Program-made: the position numbers and the translations under genes
In this document: piece after piece, positions 17,636 through 25,835 of the stretch
Layout: every line of letters starts with the position of its first letter
How positions within the stretch are numbered: position 1 is the stretch's first letter
The notes under the pieces: generated by a model
What the model was told of the DNA's origin: nothing
Databases searched by the model: none
Seen by the model: only the letters and a program-made list of their open reading frames with translations
Assembly (NCBI GenBank): GCA_030427705.1
Contig: JAUIBR010000006.1
Span: 124,001-188,000 of the forward strand
Length of the DNA: 64,000 nucleotides
Reading direction: 5' to 3'
Origin: a bacterium
GTDB taxonomy: Bacteria > Myxococcota_A > Bradymonadia > Bradymonadales > Bradymonadaceae

Positions 17636-17866
17636 GCTTGCGCCTGTCTAGTGGCTCGGCGCTTCGCTAGTAGCAGCATAGCTACGCTCGCTGCGTCTAG
17701 TGGTTGGCATTGCTTCGCTTGCCAACGTCTACTTGCTAGCGCGGTCCGAACCGCACGGCAGTAGACGCGAGATAAGCGTAGCGAAATCGAGCCACTAGAC
17801 GCGAAACGAGCGAAGCAATGTTGAGCCACTAGACGCGAGGGCGAGCGAAGCGACGCCCGAGTAGTT
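17636..17866. repeat. Compound inverted-repeat region between regulator and exosortase genes
   Basis: Nearly the whole 250-bp spacer is repeats. TCTAGTGGCTC-type words occur at 17650 and 17697 and their inverse GAGCCACTAGACGCG at 17792 and 17825, so the arms can pair into a long cruciform or RNA hairpin. Within it lie smaller hairpins such as TTGGCA...TGCCAA around GCTTCGCT (17703-17724) and GCGGT-CCGA-ACCGC. The GAGCGAAGC core recurs several times. Confidence 0.8.
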
Positions 17867-17867
17867 G

Positions 17868-19307
17868 TCACTCCAAGGCCGCCACTACTGCCCCATCAAA
17901 TCCCTCGATCTCGCCGCGCGAGGACCCAGCAGGCACAATCCGTTCAATCGCTGTCCAGGTGATTTGCGGGTCGCGCATCCACATGAACACGGCTTCGGAT
18001 ACAGACGTTGCGCTGCGACCGTCGTCGGTGACATAGGTCGTGGTGACCATGAATTCGTTGCCGGCCTTGTCGGTCGCCAGATACGCGGCGCCCGGCAATT
18101 GGCCGTAGCGAATGCCCAGGCGTTCGACGTCGAAACCGGCTCCGCGCAAACACTCGTCTGGCGCGTGCAAGTGGCGCAATGGGGAGCTGGTGCGGACCAC
18201 CAATAGCGTGCTGTCTCCGTAGTTTGCCTTGGCGACGGCACCTCCATAAGCGCCGAAGTATTCGCGCTCCAAATCACTCAGTTCGATATCCTGACGCAGG
18301 TGTCCGCCCAGCGAGCTTGGCAGCTGCGGCGTTTCAACTGGGCGACTTACATCGACGGGGGCGCTAGGTGTGACGAGGGCAAGTGGCACAGCGAGCAACG
18401 CTGCGACTACCCAAATCTTGCGGGGCGAACCAACGTTGACCTCAGGATTAGGTTCGCGCGGCCGAATGTACTTCGACCAGACAACGAGCGGTACGGCCGA
18501 AATCCCCAGCGCGGTCCAGCCGATGATGTCGTGCCAGGGCTGACGCATCACGTCGATTCCGATGGCGTCGACGCTTGCGATCCCAAGCGCCAACGCGGCA
18601 ATGCGCAACATGTTCGAGAGGATTGCCGATGCGAAAGCGACGTTGAGACCCGCGATGAAGGGGATCCAATTGGGTCGGTACACCGCGCTCATTCCCATGA
18701 AGAGCAGCAACGTCATCAGCAGACCTCGTGCACCTGAGCACGGAAGGTCGACCAGAACCGGGACGCCCTCCCAGAACAACTGCGTGCCTTCGCAGACCAC
18801 GTTATCGCTGGTCGCTTTCAAGAGGACACACGCGCCATCTGCCGAGATTTGCTGCAAACCAAAGCCGATCACACGTTGCGCGATACGTTCCAACGGCAGG
18901 GCGAATGCAAAAGCCAACGCCGCAAATGCTGGCGCAATGGCGCGCTCACGCTGTTCCAGTCGCAGGATCCTCCCCGCTGCGTAGATGTCGACGATTAACG
19001 TCAAAGCGCCGATCACGCTGATGGCGAGCAGGTTTCCGACCGCGCGAACGCCCGCGGATGCGATAAGGAGCTTCCAGCCGGCGCTCGACCCGGATTCGTC
19101 TGTCGTCCGGGCCGAGGTCGCCGACCAGAGGAAGAGTCCGAGCACCGCGAGGGCCACGAACTCACCGTCGCTCGCGTAGGCAGGCGACGTCCAGGTACGC
19201 AACAGCCAGCTCGCAGGTTCGTACGCGAGGATTAGGGCTGCGAGGGCGATTGCGTACTTGGTTCTTGGTTCTTGGTCTTCAGGTCTTGGTTCTTGGTTGG
19301 GTGGCAT
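17868..19307 (-). CDS. Exosortase with fused EpsI-like C-terminal domain
   Basis: A 479-residue polytopic membrane transpeptidase/protease that processes PEP-CTERM tails. The catalytic Cys190 lies in LPCSGARGLLM, Arg235 in SNMLRIAALALG and His259 in RQPWHDIIGW, in the conserved order C-R-H with about nine helices. From about residue 335 an EpsI-like (DUF3485) domain follows with HAPDECLRGAG. The only PEP-CTERM protein in the window is the VIT/vWA protein, so this is probably a single-target exosortase, as described for XrtN-type systems. ATG 19307 has GAGG upstream. Residues 2-17 (PPNQEPRPEDQEPRTK) are encoded by the AACCAAG repeat. Confidence 0.9.
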   Translation of the reverse strand: MPPNQEPRPEDQEPRTKYAIALAALILAYEPASWLLRTWTSPAYASDGEFVALAVLGLFLWSATSARTTDESGSSAGWKLLIASAGVRAVGNLLAISVIGALTLIVDIYAAGRILRLEQRERAIAPAFAALAFAFALPLERIAQRVIGFGLQQISADGACVLLKATSDNVVCEGTQLFWEGVPVLVDLPCSGARGLLMTLLLFMGMSAVYRPNWIPFIAGLNVAFASAILSNMLRIAALALGIASVDAIGIDVMRQPWHDIIGWTALGISAVPLVVWSKYIRPREPNPEVNVGSPRKIWVVAALLAVPLALVTPSAPVDVSRPVETPQLPSSLGGHLRQDIELSDLEREYFGAYGGAVAKANYGDSTLLVVRTSSPLRHLHAPDECLRGAGFDVERLGIRYGQLPGAAYLATDKAGNEFMVTTTYVTDDGRSATSVSEAVFMWMRDPQITWTAIERIVPAGSSRGEIEGFDGAVVAALE

Positions 19308-19427
19308 GCTTGGTACCTCGTGTTCTTTGTAGGTACTCTGGCCTCGCCAAATGCAGTGGTATTGGAGCAAATATGGAAATATTGTGCAGACCAAGAACCA
19401 AGAACCAAAAACCAAGAACCAAGAACT
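19255..19427. repeat. AACCAAGA heptamer repeats flanking the exosortase start
   Basis: Tandem 7-bp units based on AACCAAG occur at about 19255-19302 (minus strand, inside the exosortase 5' end) and at 19391-19427 (plus strand, up to the next start codon). They face each other as an inverted pair around a 90-bp spacer. The same units recur at 27157-27190. Confidence 0.85.
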
Positions 19428-19430
19428 GAT

Positions 19431-20249
19431 ATGGAATCATTAACTGTAGAAATTGATGAAGAAGCGCGCGTCGCGACCGTGACGCTCACCGGCCCGGGCA
19501 AAGGCAATGCGATGGGTCCGGAGTTCTGGGGCGAGATGCCAGCTGCGATTGATGAGCTGGACGCCAACGAAAACGTGCGGGCGATTGTGCTTCGTGGCGC
19601 AGGTGATCACTTTTCGTACGGCCTCGACCTACAGCGGCATGCGCCGATGTTCATGGGCATGTTCTCGGGCGATTACGGCGCGAAGCAGCGCACCGAGTTT
19701 CGTAAGTTGGTCACGGATTGGCAGAACGCCGCGACGTGTCTCGAGAAGTGCAGCAAGCCGGTCATCGCTGCGGTTCACGGCTATTGCTTGGGCGGCGGGA
19801 TCGACCTGATTACGGCGGCGGATTGGCGTCTGTGCTCGGCCACGGCGACGTTTGGCGTGCGCGAAGTCCGTGTGGCGATCACCGCAGACATTGGGACGCT
19901 TCAGCGGCTACCCCGCATCGTTGGTGAGGGAACGGCTCGGCGATTGGCGCTAACGGGGCAAGATTTCGACGCCCAACATGCATTTGATATCGGTTTGGTC
20001 GAGCAGGTCTACGAGAGCAATGAAGCCCTCTTCGCCGCTGCGCACGCGGAAGCTGTGGCGGTTGCCAAGAACTCGCCGCTCGTTGTGGCGGGCACCAAAG
20101 AAGTGATGAATCGGACGCGAGAGATGACGGTCGAACAGGGTCTCGACTACGTGGTCACTTGGAATTCGGCATTTCTTGCATCAAAAGATCTCCAAGAAGC
20201 AATGCTCGCCTACATGGAACGCCGCGAGCCCAATTATACAGGCGAATGA
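19431..20249 (+). CDS. Enoyl-CoA hydratase/isomerase family, probable dienoyl-CoA isomerase
   Basis: A 272-residue crotonase-fold enzyme, probably delta3,5-delta2,4-dienoyl-CoA isomerase acting in oxidation of odd-position unsaturated fatty acids. The oxyanion-hole motifs are FSYGLDLQ and HGYCLGGGIDL. Asp125, Glu145 and Asp153 (GGGIDL, REV, TADIGTLQRLPRIVG) have the same 20- and 8-residue spacing as the catalytic Asp176, Glu196 and Asp204 of the mammalian ECH1 enzyme. The ADxGTLQRLP motif is typical of that subfamily. The ATG at 19431 follows the AACCAAG repeat directly. Upstream in-frame codons are repeat-encoded and not used. No beta-oxidation genes lie next to it. Confidence 0.85.
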   Translation: MESLTVEIDEEARVATVTLTGPGKGNAMGPEFWGEMPAAIDELDANENVRAIVLRGAGDHFSYGLDLQRHAPMFMGMFSGDYGAKQRTEFRKLVTDWQNAATCLEKCSKPVIAAVHGYCLGGGIDLITAADWRLCSATATFGVREVRVAITADIGTLQRLPRIVGEGTARRLALTGQDFDAQHAFDIGLVEQVYESNEALFAAAHAEAVAVAKNSPLVVAGTKEVMNRTREMTVEQGLDYVVTWNSAFLASKDLQEAMLAYMERREPNYTGE

Positions 20250-20459
20250 GCAGCCAAAGCGATTAAGTAAGACCATGTCAGGTGACCCCTAAGTCCCTTA
20301 GGAATAACTTGTATGAGGTTCATGTACTTGACTCACATTAGCGCGTGAGCTACGCACAGCGTCGATTTGAAGGTAGATTTGTTGGAAATACGACAAGTGT
20401 TTCCATAAACTGTCGGCGATAATTTATCGCAGCGTCAGTACGACAACGGATTATAGATA
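20250..20459. other. Spacer upstream of the vWA lipoprotein gene
   Basis: No gene is seen. It contains a small inverted repeat CCTAAG-TCC-CTTAGG (about 20288-20302). The region near 20395-20459 is AT-rich and probably carries the promoter of the following gene. Confidence 0.4.
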
Positions 20460-22613
20460 ATGCGCATCAAGTATTTTGCGGTTGTGGCCGCGTTGGCTTT
20501 TGCAGTTGGTTGTGGAGATGATGACACGTCCAACAACAAAGCGAACAACGTTAACAACGTTAACAACGCGAACAATTCAAACAACGCGAACAATTCGAAC
20601 AACGCGAATAACTCAAACAACGCGAACAATTCGAATAACGAAAACAACCTGAACAATTCGAACAACGCGAACAATTCAAACAACGCGAACAATTCGAATA
20701 ACGGGAACAACTCGAATAACTCGAACAACTCGAATAATTCGAACAACTCGAATAACTCGAATAACTCGAACAATTCGAATAACGCGACCAACGGGTTTGA
20801 TGGGTTGCAGTTGTGCTTGAGCGAGTGCGACCACCAGGGCGAGTACGCAGCATTGATTGACTGCGACTACGACGGCCTTTCGAACGCTGAAGAAGCGTCG
20901 GTCGGTTCAGACTCCTGCGACAACGATACGGACGGCGACGGCCTCAGCGATCTGGACGAGCTCAACCAGGGCACGGAAGTCCTGATTGCTGACTCCGATG
21001 GCGACGGACTTGAAGACGCTGACGAACTCTACTTCGGCTTCGACCCGAACAACCCAGACTCGCTCAACGACCAGATTCTGGACGGCGATCGTTGGGTTGT
21101 GAATGCATGCAACAACCCAGCTGCCGAGCCAGTGAACATCTTCACCAGCTCAAAAGGCGACTGGAAAGTGGCACTGCCTCCAGCGTTTAACCACGCTGAG
21201 CTGTCGATCAGCACCGCAACCCCAATGGATAAGCTTGCTGCGGCTGTCTACGACGACCCAGCAAACGAGGTTGCTGGATACCTGCTTTCGGACACGCCAA
21301 CGGCTTCGCAGACCTCACCCGTTGACGTCCTGCGCTCCATCCGTTCACGCGTTTCATCCGCTGGTACGATCCTTCAGGACTCGACCGGTGGTGAGTTTGA
21401 TACGCACGATTTCAACCGGGCAGCTATCGGGCGCTACCTGATTCGCTCGGCTGGCCTCAAGACCGGACGCCAAGTCCGTGACGAGCTTCTCTTCGGAATC
21501 GCTCCGTTCTCGGCGCCTGACGTGACTGGCCTGCCAAACTCAGCAGGTAACTCCTACAACGAATTCCGCGTCTTCGTGTCTGTCGCTATTCGTGTCGACC
21601 AGCAGAACGGCAATCGCGTGCTCTACGCTGTTGCGGTCGCTCCGGCCGAGAAGTTCGAGACTCGTGACAAGGTTAAGTTCCGTATGGACGACCTCACCAA
21701 CACCACGAACGTTAGCCAAGCTGGCGACTCGGAGCTGGTTCAGTGCCAGACATTCCGCGCAGGAGAAGGCAACCCAGAAGCCGACTTCTATTGGGTTCTC
21801 GACCAATCCGGATCTATGAACGCCGACTTCGTTCGTATGAAGGATGTTGCCAACCAGTTCTTCTTCGAGCTCGGAAACACCGCTCTCGATTACCGCTTGG
21901 GCGTTGTCCCAATGGACGGCGACATCGACGGCCGCGTGCGCTTCCCACCAGGCTGGCACACCGACCAAAACACCTTCATCGGTGAGATCGACGACTTCGT
22001 CATCGCATGCTCCGGTTGCGGTAGCACCTCCGGTTACGCCGAATGGGGACTTCGAAGTGCCCAGAACGGCATCACCTGGATGCGCTCGTCGGCATCACCA
22101 CAGACTGTACGCATTCGCCCAGACGCTCAGCTCATCACCATCTTCATGTCTGACGAAGATGCGGAGTCGCTGCAGCCACTCAGCGGAAGCTCGTATGATT
22201 CGCTGGTGAACACCTACAACAACTTCTTCGTGAACAACACGATTGCATTCGCCATCGTCGAAGACGCCGGTTCTGGTGAAGGTTACGAGGAAGTCGCACT
22301 CGCAACGGGTGGTTCGGTTGCTGACTTGGATGCAGCTGACATCTCGGAAACGATCGAGGAGATTATCTTCGCGGCTACCGGTCTGGCTTCGAACTACCAG
22401 CTGGGTGCGACGCCAATCTCGTCGACCCTGCGCGTGTTCAAGAACAACGAATGGGTTCCTCGCAGCCGCGAGAACGGATTCGATTACTTCGCGACGACCG
22501 ACTCGATTGCATTCTTCGGAACCTTCCGTCCAGAACCTGCTGACCCGACGATGGGCCGCTACGGCGACGACATCGCAGTCAGCTACGAGACGTTCCTGGA
22601 CACCACGAAGTAA
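20460..22613 (+). CDS. Lipoprotein with Asn-rich linker, TSP3 repeats and vWA domain
   Basis: A 717-residue surface lipoprotein, lipobox AVGC with Cys18. A low-complexity linker of about 85 residues built from NNS/NNA words (residues 25-112) separates the lipid anchor from the folded part. Next come calcium-binding TSP3-type repeats (DCDYDGLSNAEEA, DTDGDGLSDLDEL, DSDGDGLEDADEL) and a C-terminal vWA domain with MIDAS motif DQSGSM. Such proteins usually mediate adhesion or metal-dependent protein contacts. The linker DNA repeats mostly AACAAY-TCN codons and could vary in length by slippage. A strong terminator follows the stop codon. Confidence 0.85.
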   Translation: MRIKYFAVVAALAFAVGCGDDDTSNNKANNVNNVNNANNSNNANNSNNANNSNNANNSNNENNLNNSNNANNSNNANNSNNGNNSNNSNNSNNSNNSNNSNNSNNSNNATNGFDGLQLCLSECDHQGEYAALIDCDYDGLSNAEEASVGSDSCDNDTDGDGLSDLDELNQGTEVLIADSDGDGLEDADELYFGFDPNNPDSLNDQILDGDRWVVNACNNPAAEPVNIFTSSKGDWKVALPPAFNHAELSISTATPMDKLAAAVYDDPANEVAGYLLSDTPTASQTSPVDVLRSIRSRVSSAGTILQDSTGGEFDTHDFNRAAIGRYLIRSAGLKTGRQVRDELLFGIAPFSAPDVTGLPNSAGNSYNEFRVFVSVAIRVDQQNGNRVLYAVAVAPAEKFETRDKVKFRMDDLTNTTNVSQAGDSELVQCQTFRAGEGNPEADFYWVLDQSGSMNADFVRMKDVANQFFFELGNTALDYRLGVVPMDGDIDGRVRFPPGWHTDQNTFIGEIDDFVIACSGCGSTSGYAEWGLRSAQNGITWMRSSASPQTVRIRPDAQLITIFMSDEDAESLQPLSGSSYDSLVNTYNNFFVNNTIAFAIVEDAGSGEGYEEVALATGGSVADLDAADISETIEEIIFAATGLASNYQLGATPISSTLRVFKNNEWVPRSRENGFDYFATTDSIAFFGTFRPEPADPTMGRYGDDIAVSYETFLDTTK

Positions 22614-22635
22614 GCTTAGTCGCTTCGCTCAAATC

Positions 22636-22666
22636 AAAAGGACGCCTAATCAGGGCGTCCTTTTTT
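22636..22666 (+). terminator. Rho-independent terminator
   Basis: An 11-bp perfect stem, AAAAGGACGCC (22636-22646) with GGCGTCCTTTT (22654-22664), a 7-nt loop and a run of T to 22666. It is symmetrical enough to serve both the vWA lipoprotein gene and the convergent rdgB gene, which ends 10 bp further on. Confidence 0.93.
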
Positions 22667-22676
22667 ATTGCTCGTT

Positions 22677-23375
22677 TTAACTGCGTAATAGAGCGACAAC
22701 TTCGCGAGTCGCCTTTGCCCTGTGGCTTATCTCGTTCTTCGTATCCAGAGGTACTTCAGCAAGAGTGAGGTTCCACTGTGGAATCAGGAAATAGGGGTCG
22801 TAACCAAAACCACCATCACCACGCGGCTCGAGGATGATACGGCCTTCACAGGCCGCTCGGCGGCAGAACACCAGCCTGTCGCCGTGGCGCGTGGGCTGGT
22901 CCTCGCTAAAGGTCGCGTAGTTCAACTCAGGCAGGTCACCTAACGTCGCGCCAAGGTTACTGAGCGCACGGCTTTGCAGCTCGCCGGGCACGAGGCAGAG
23001 CGTGAGGACTGCGACATAGCGTGCGGTTCGTTCAGCCTCTGGGACGTCGGACAGTTCACGGACAAGCTTCGCGTTGTTGTTCTCATCATTGCCGGGAAGC
23101 CCGGCATACCGGGCCGAGAAGACGCCAGGCGCGCCATCAAGCGCATCCACACAAAGGCCGGAGTCATCGGCGAGCGTTGAGACGCCGGATTCGAGGCTGA
23201 CCTCGAGCGCTTTTTTGGCTGCATTGTGCTCGAACGTCACACCGTCTTCGTCGACCTCGCTGACTGGGTGTGGCCAATCTCGTAAATCGTGGAATTCGAT
23301 CTCCCCAACCGGAGCCAGAAGCGATTCGAATTCGTGCCGTTTCCCCTTGTTTCTTGTGGCGATGAGCAGCTTCAC
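22677..23375 (-). CDS. rdgB: XTP/dITP diphosphatase (RdgB/HAM1)
   Basis: A nucleotide-pool-cleaning pyrophosphatase that converts XTP, ITP and dITP to monophosphates. Motifs: MKLLIATRNKGKRHEF, TFEHNAAKKAL, LADDSGLCVDALDGAPGVFSA, GDGGFGYDPYF and KNEISHRAKA. At 232 residues it is about 35 longer than most relatives. The extra part (about residues 133-168, around LGDLPELNYATFSEDQP) lies between the ALTLCLV strand and the EGRIILEPRG strand. Convergent with the vWA lipoprotein gene and separated from it by the terminator; divergent from the thioredoxin gene. Confidence 0.94.
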   Translation of the reverse strand: MKLLIATRNKGKRHEFESLLAPVGEIEFHDLRDWPHPVSEVDEDGVTFEHNAAKKALEVSLESGVSTLADDSGLCVDALDGAPGVFSARYAGLPGNDENNNAKLVRELSDVPEAERTARYVAVLTLCLVPGELQSRALSNLGATLGDLPELNYATFSEDQPTRHGDRLVFCRRAACEGRIILEPRGDGGFGYDPYFLIPQWNLTLAEVPLDTKNEISHRAKATREVVALLRS

Positions 23376-23486
23376 TTGATTCCTTAATCTCGGGTTCTAC
23401 TTTGGTGCTGTTATGCGAATCCACTTGCGCCCAGATCGCAGGTGGGGTTTATTCGAATCGTTTTCCAGCATACGCAATCAAATAAG

Positions 23487-23503
23487 ACGTCACGAAGTGA
23501 CGT
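23487..23503. repeat. Single GAA-loop hairpin upstream of the thioredoxin gene
   Basis: A perfect 7-bp stem with a three-base loop, ACGTCAC-GAA-GTGACGT, 40 bp upstream of the thioredoxin start codon. It follows the stem-GAA-stem design of the arrays but stands alone. Confidence 0.8.
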
Positions 23504-23543
23504 AAAGCGCGCTGAACATAGCGCCAATACGCAGGAGTTTGCA

Positions 23544-23867
23544 GTGAGCAACGCAATTGAATTGACCGCCGACAATTTCGAAGACGAAGTCGCGAACAGC
23601 GATATCCCCGTGGTGGTGGACCTTTGGGCTCCATGGTGCGGTCCTTGCCGTGCAATCGGACCGATCTTGGACAAGCTCGCCGAAGAGTACGACGGCAAAG
23701 TGAAGGTCGCGAAGGTGAACGTCGATGACGAACCTGAGCTCGCTCAAGCGTTCAACGTTCAGTCGATCCCAATGGTCGTCGCAATGCGCGGCCGTGACGT
23801 CGAGAGCGTTGAAGTTGGCTTCCGCGGTGAAGCACCACTTCGCGCGATGTTCGACGCGCTTTCCTAA
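23544..23867 (+). CDS. trxA: Thioredoxin
   Basis: A 107-residue cytoplasmic thioredoxin. The active site is WAPWCGPC (Cys32, Cys35) and the cis-Pro loop is VQSIPMVV. Length and fold pattern are those of classical TrxA, except that the usual PTL before the cis-Pro loop is PMV and the C-terminal half is short. GTG 23544 is chosen because GGAG lies seven bases upstream. Divergent from rdgB; convergent with the kinase gene, which ends four bases downstream. Confidence 0.93.
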   Translation: MSNAIELTADNFEDEVANSDIPVVVDLWAPWCGPCRAIGPILDKLAEEYDGKVKVAKVNVDDEPELAQAFNVQSIPMVVAMRGRDVESVEVGFRGEAPLRAMFDALS

Positions 23868-23871
23868 TCGG

Positions 23872-25812
23872 TCACTTGATTAGCTCGACCTTCTTTTCGA
23901 GCTGACCTGGGGCCCAGAACCACGCCAAGCCGGTGAAGAAGACAAACGTCGCGCCGGCCAAGACAAACACTTGGTAGGCGGGGTTGATGACGGACGCGAA
24001 CGCGCCGCCCCAGAAGACCAACACTCCTAAAATGCTAATGCGTGCGTCGGTGAAAAGGCCGACAAACGCTGCGGTCAGTCCGAAGGCAAAGAACTCGGCA
24101 GACTGCGCATCCACGACGGACATCTTCGTCATCCATGCGTAGCCCCGCATGGCTACGAGTGCGCCAAGCGACAGCATCAGGGCAAAGGTCACTCGGCGGC
24201 CGATTGCGTTTGCGAACAATGCCTTTCGGAACACGAAGATTAGAACAGCCGCGATTCCAACGACCTTGGGAGTGCTGAAGACGTGTGCTTCCAACAAGCT
24301 GGGGTCGGTCAGCGGTTTTTCGAGTTGGTCGTAGCCCGCAAACCAGGTCGAGGCGGACCATAGAAATCCCAGCCCAAACATCATCCAGCTTCGATACCGC
24401 GCACCCACCGACATATCGAGATCGCGCTGCAACTGCCGAAGCCGCTCCATCTCGGCACGTTCGGCATCGCGTCGCGCCTGGAGCTCGTCGACTTGTGTCT
24501 GAAGTTCTGGGTTTGGCTCCGGGAGTTCCTTGATCAATGCCGAAGCAACCATGTCGTTACCATTCTGGATGGCATCGGCGATCATCAATTCCAAGCAGGT
24601 CTGCAGCCCTTCGCGCGCCCGAACGTTGCCATCCCACATATCCAAGGCCTGGCGAAACCCGAACCGCGCCTCGGTCGACACGTCGATAATCTGGATGTCG
24701 GCGGTGTCCTCTTCGCCCTTTCGGCGCATGAGGTCCTGAAATCGCTGCAGACGCTCTTCGGCGGCAGAAGCAAGGGCAAGGCTGTCGCGATGCTCTAGAT
24801 AATTCTGGAGGGCGTCATGGAACTCCGTGACGGACTGGAACCGGTCGTCCTTGCTCACGGCCATCGAACGATTGGCGATGTTTGCGAGCTCTTCTGGCAC
24901 AGATGCCAGGTATTCGAACGCAGCCGAGGTATGGGCGCTGTGCAAGATCTCAAAGAGGTTCGAGCCCAGGTGGCGGTGCTCCCCCGTGATGATTTGGTGA
25001 AGCACAGCGCCCAAAAGGTACACATCGGTGCGCTCATCGATCTGCGTCGCGTCGTCCAACGTCATTTCGGGCGCCATATACGCCGGCGTGCCCGCAATCC
25101 CCTTGGAACGCGATTTCGACGGAGCCATCGCATGCGCATCCGACTCATCTTTGAGCGTCAACGCGATGCCCCAATCCAGAAGGTAGACCTCCCCAAAACC
25201 GCCGAGCATGACGTTCTCGGGCTTGATATCGCGATGGACGATTCCCCTGCTATGCGCAAACCGCAGGGCATTCATGACCTGTAGCAAAACGCGAATATGC
25301 CAAACCTGATCGGCACGTTCCGTATCCGGGGCCAGACGTGGGTCATCGATGACATCCTGCCAGTTCACACCCTCGATGCGTTTCATCACGATGAGCGGCG
25401 CGCCGTTATTCAAGCGGCCGAGTGCGTGGACCGGAACGACGTTTGGGTGCTCCATCACGCCGGTGACATAGGCCTCTTGAAGCAAACTCAACATCGCCTG
25501 CTCGCCGCCGCCACGCGTTGTCTTCACCGCGACCAGACGATCCAAGGACTTTTGCCGAGCCAGCTGAACAACGCCCATGCCGCCTTCACCGATGGTGCCC
25601 TCGATCTTGAGGTCAGCAGAGACTGGCGCAACCGATTCTTGATTGGTCTCGTCAATCTCCATGACGGGCAAAGTGCTGACCATCTCTTTGGTCAGCGGTC
25701 TTTCTTGCGCCGAGGGAGGAACAATGGTCTGATCCGGCTGTTGCTTGAGCGTCTCTTCGGCAAGCTGCAGCGTTTCAATGAATTGCTCGTAGTCCTGTGT
25801 TTCGCTCGCCAT
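23872..25812 (-). CDS. Membrane Ser/Thr protein kinase
   Basis: A 646-residue Hanks-type kinase. The kinase domain covers about residues 70-345 with P-loop GEGGMGVV, VAVKTT (ATP Lys), catalytic loop HRDIKPENVML, DWG in place of DFG (LLDWGIALTL), and APE in YMAPEMT. DWG at this position is seen in many myxobacterial kinases. A helical region with a coiled coil (about 430-500) leads to about six predicted membrane helices at the C-terminus (YRSWMMFGLGFLW onward). No extracytoplasmic sensor is evident. It is divergent from the amidohydrolase gene by 23 bp, so promoters must overlap. Confidence 0.9.
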   Translation of the reverse strand: MASETQDYEQFIETLQLAEETLKQQPDQTIVPPSAQERPLTKEMVSTLPVMEIDETNQESVAPVSADLKIEGTIGEGGMGVVQLARQKSLDRLVAVKTTRGGGEQAMLSLLQEAYVTGVMEHPNVVPVHALGRLNNGAPLIVMKRIEGVNWQDVIDDPRLAPDTERADQVWHIRVLLQVMNALRFAHSRGIVHRDIKPENVMLGGFGEVYLLDWGIALTLKDESDAHAMAPSKSRSKGIAGTPAYMAPEMTLDDATQIDERTDVYLLGAVLHQIITGEHRHLGSNLFEILHSAHTSAAFEYLASVPEELANIANRSMAVSKDDRFQSVTEFHDALQNYLEHRDSLALASAAEERLQRFQDLMRRKGEEDTADIQIIDVSTEARFGFRQALDMWDGNVRAREGLQTCLELMIADAIQNGNDMVASALIKELPEPNPELQTQVDELQARRDAERAEMERLRQLQRDLDMSVGARYRSWMMFGLGFLWSASTWFAGYDQLEKPLTDPSLLEAHVFSTPKVVGIAAVLIFVFRKALFANAIGRRVTFALMLSLGALVAMRGYAWMTKMSVVDAQSAEFFAFGLTAAFVGLFTDARISILGVLVFWGGAFASVINPAYQVFVLAGATFVFFTGLAWFWAPGQLEKKVELIK

Positions 25813-25835
25813 ATACCCAATTAGAGTCAGTCGTA

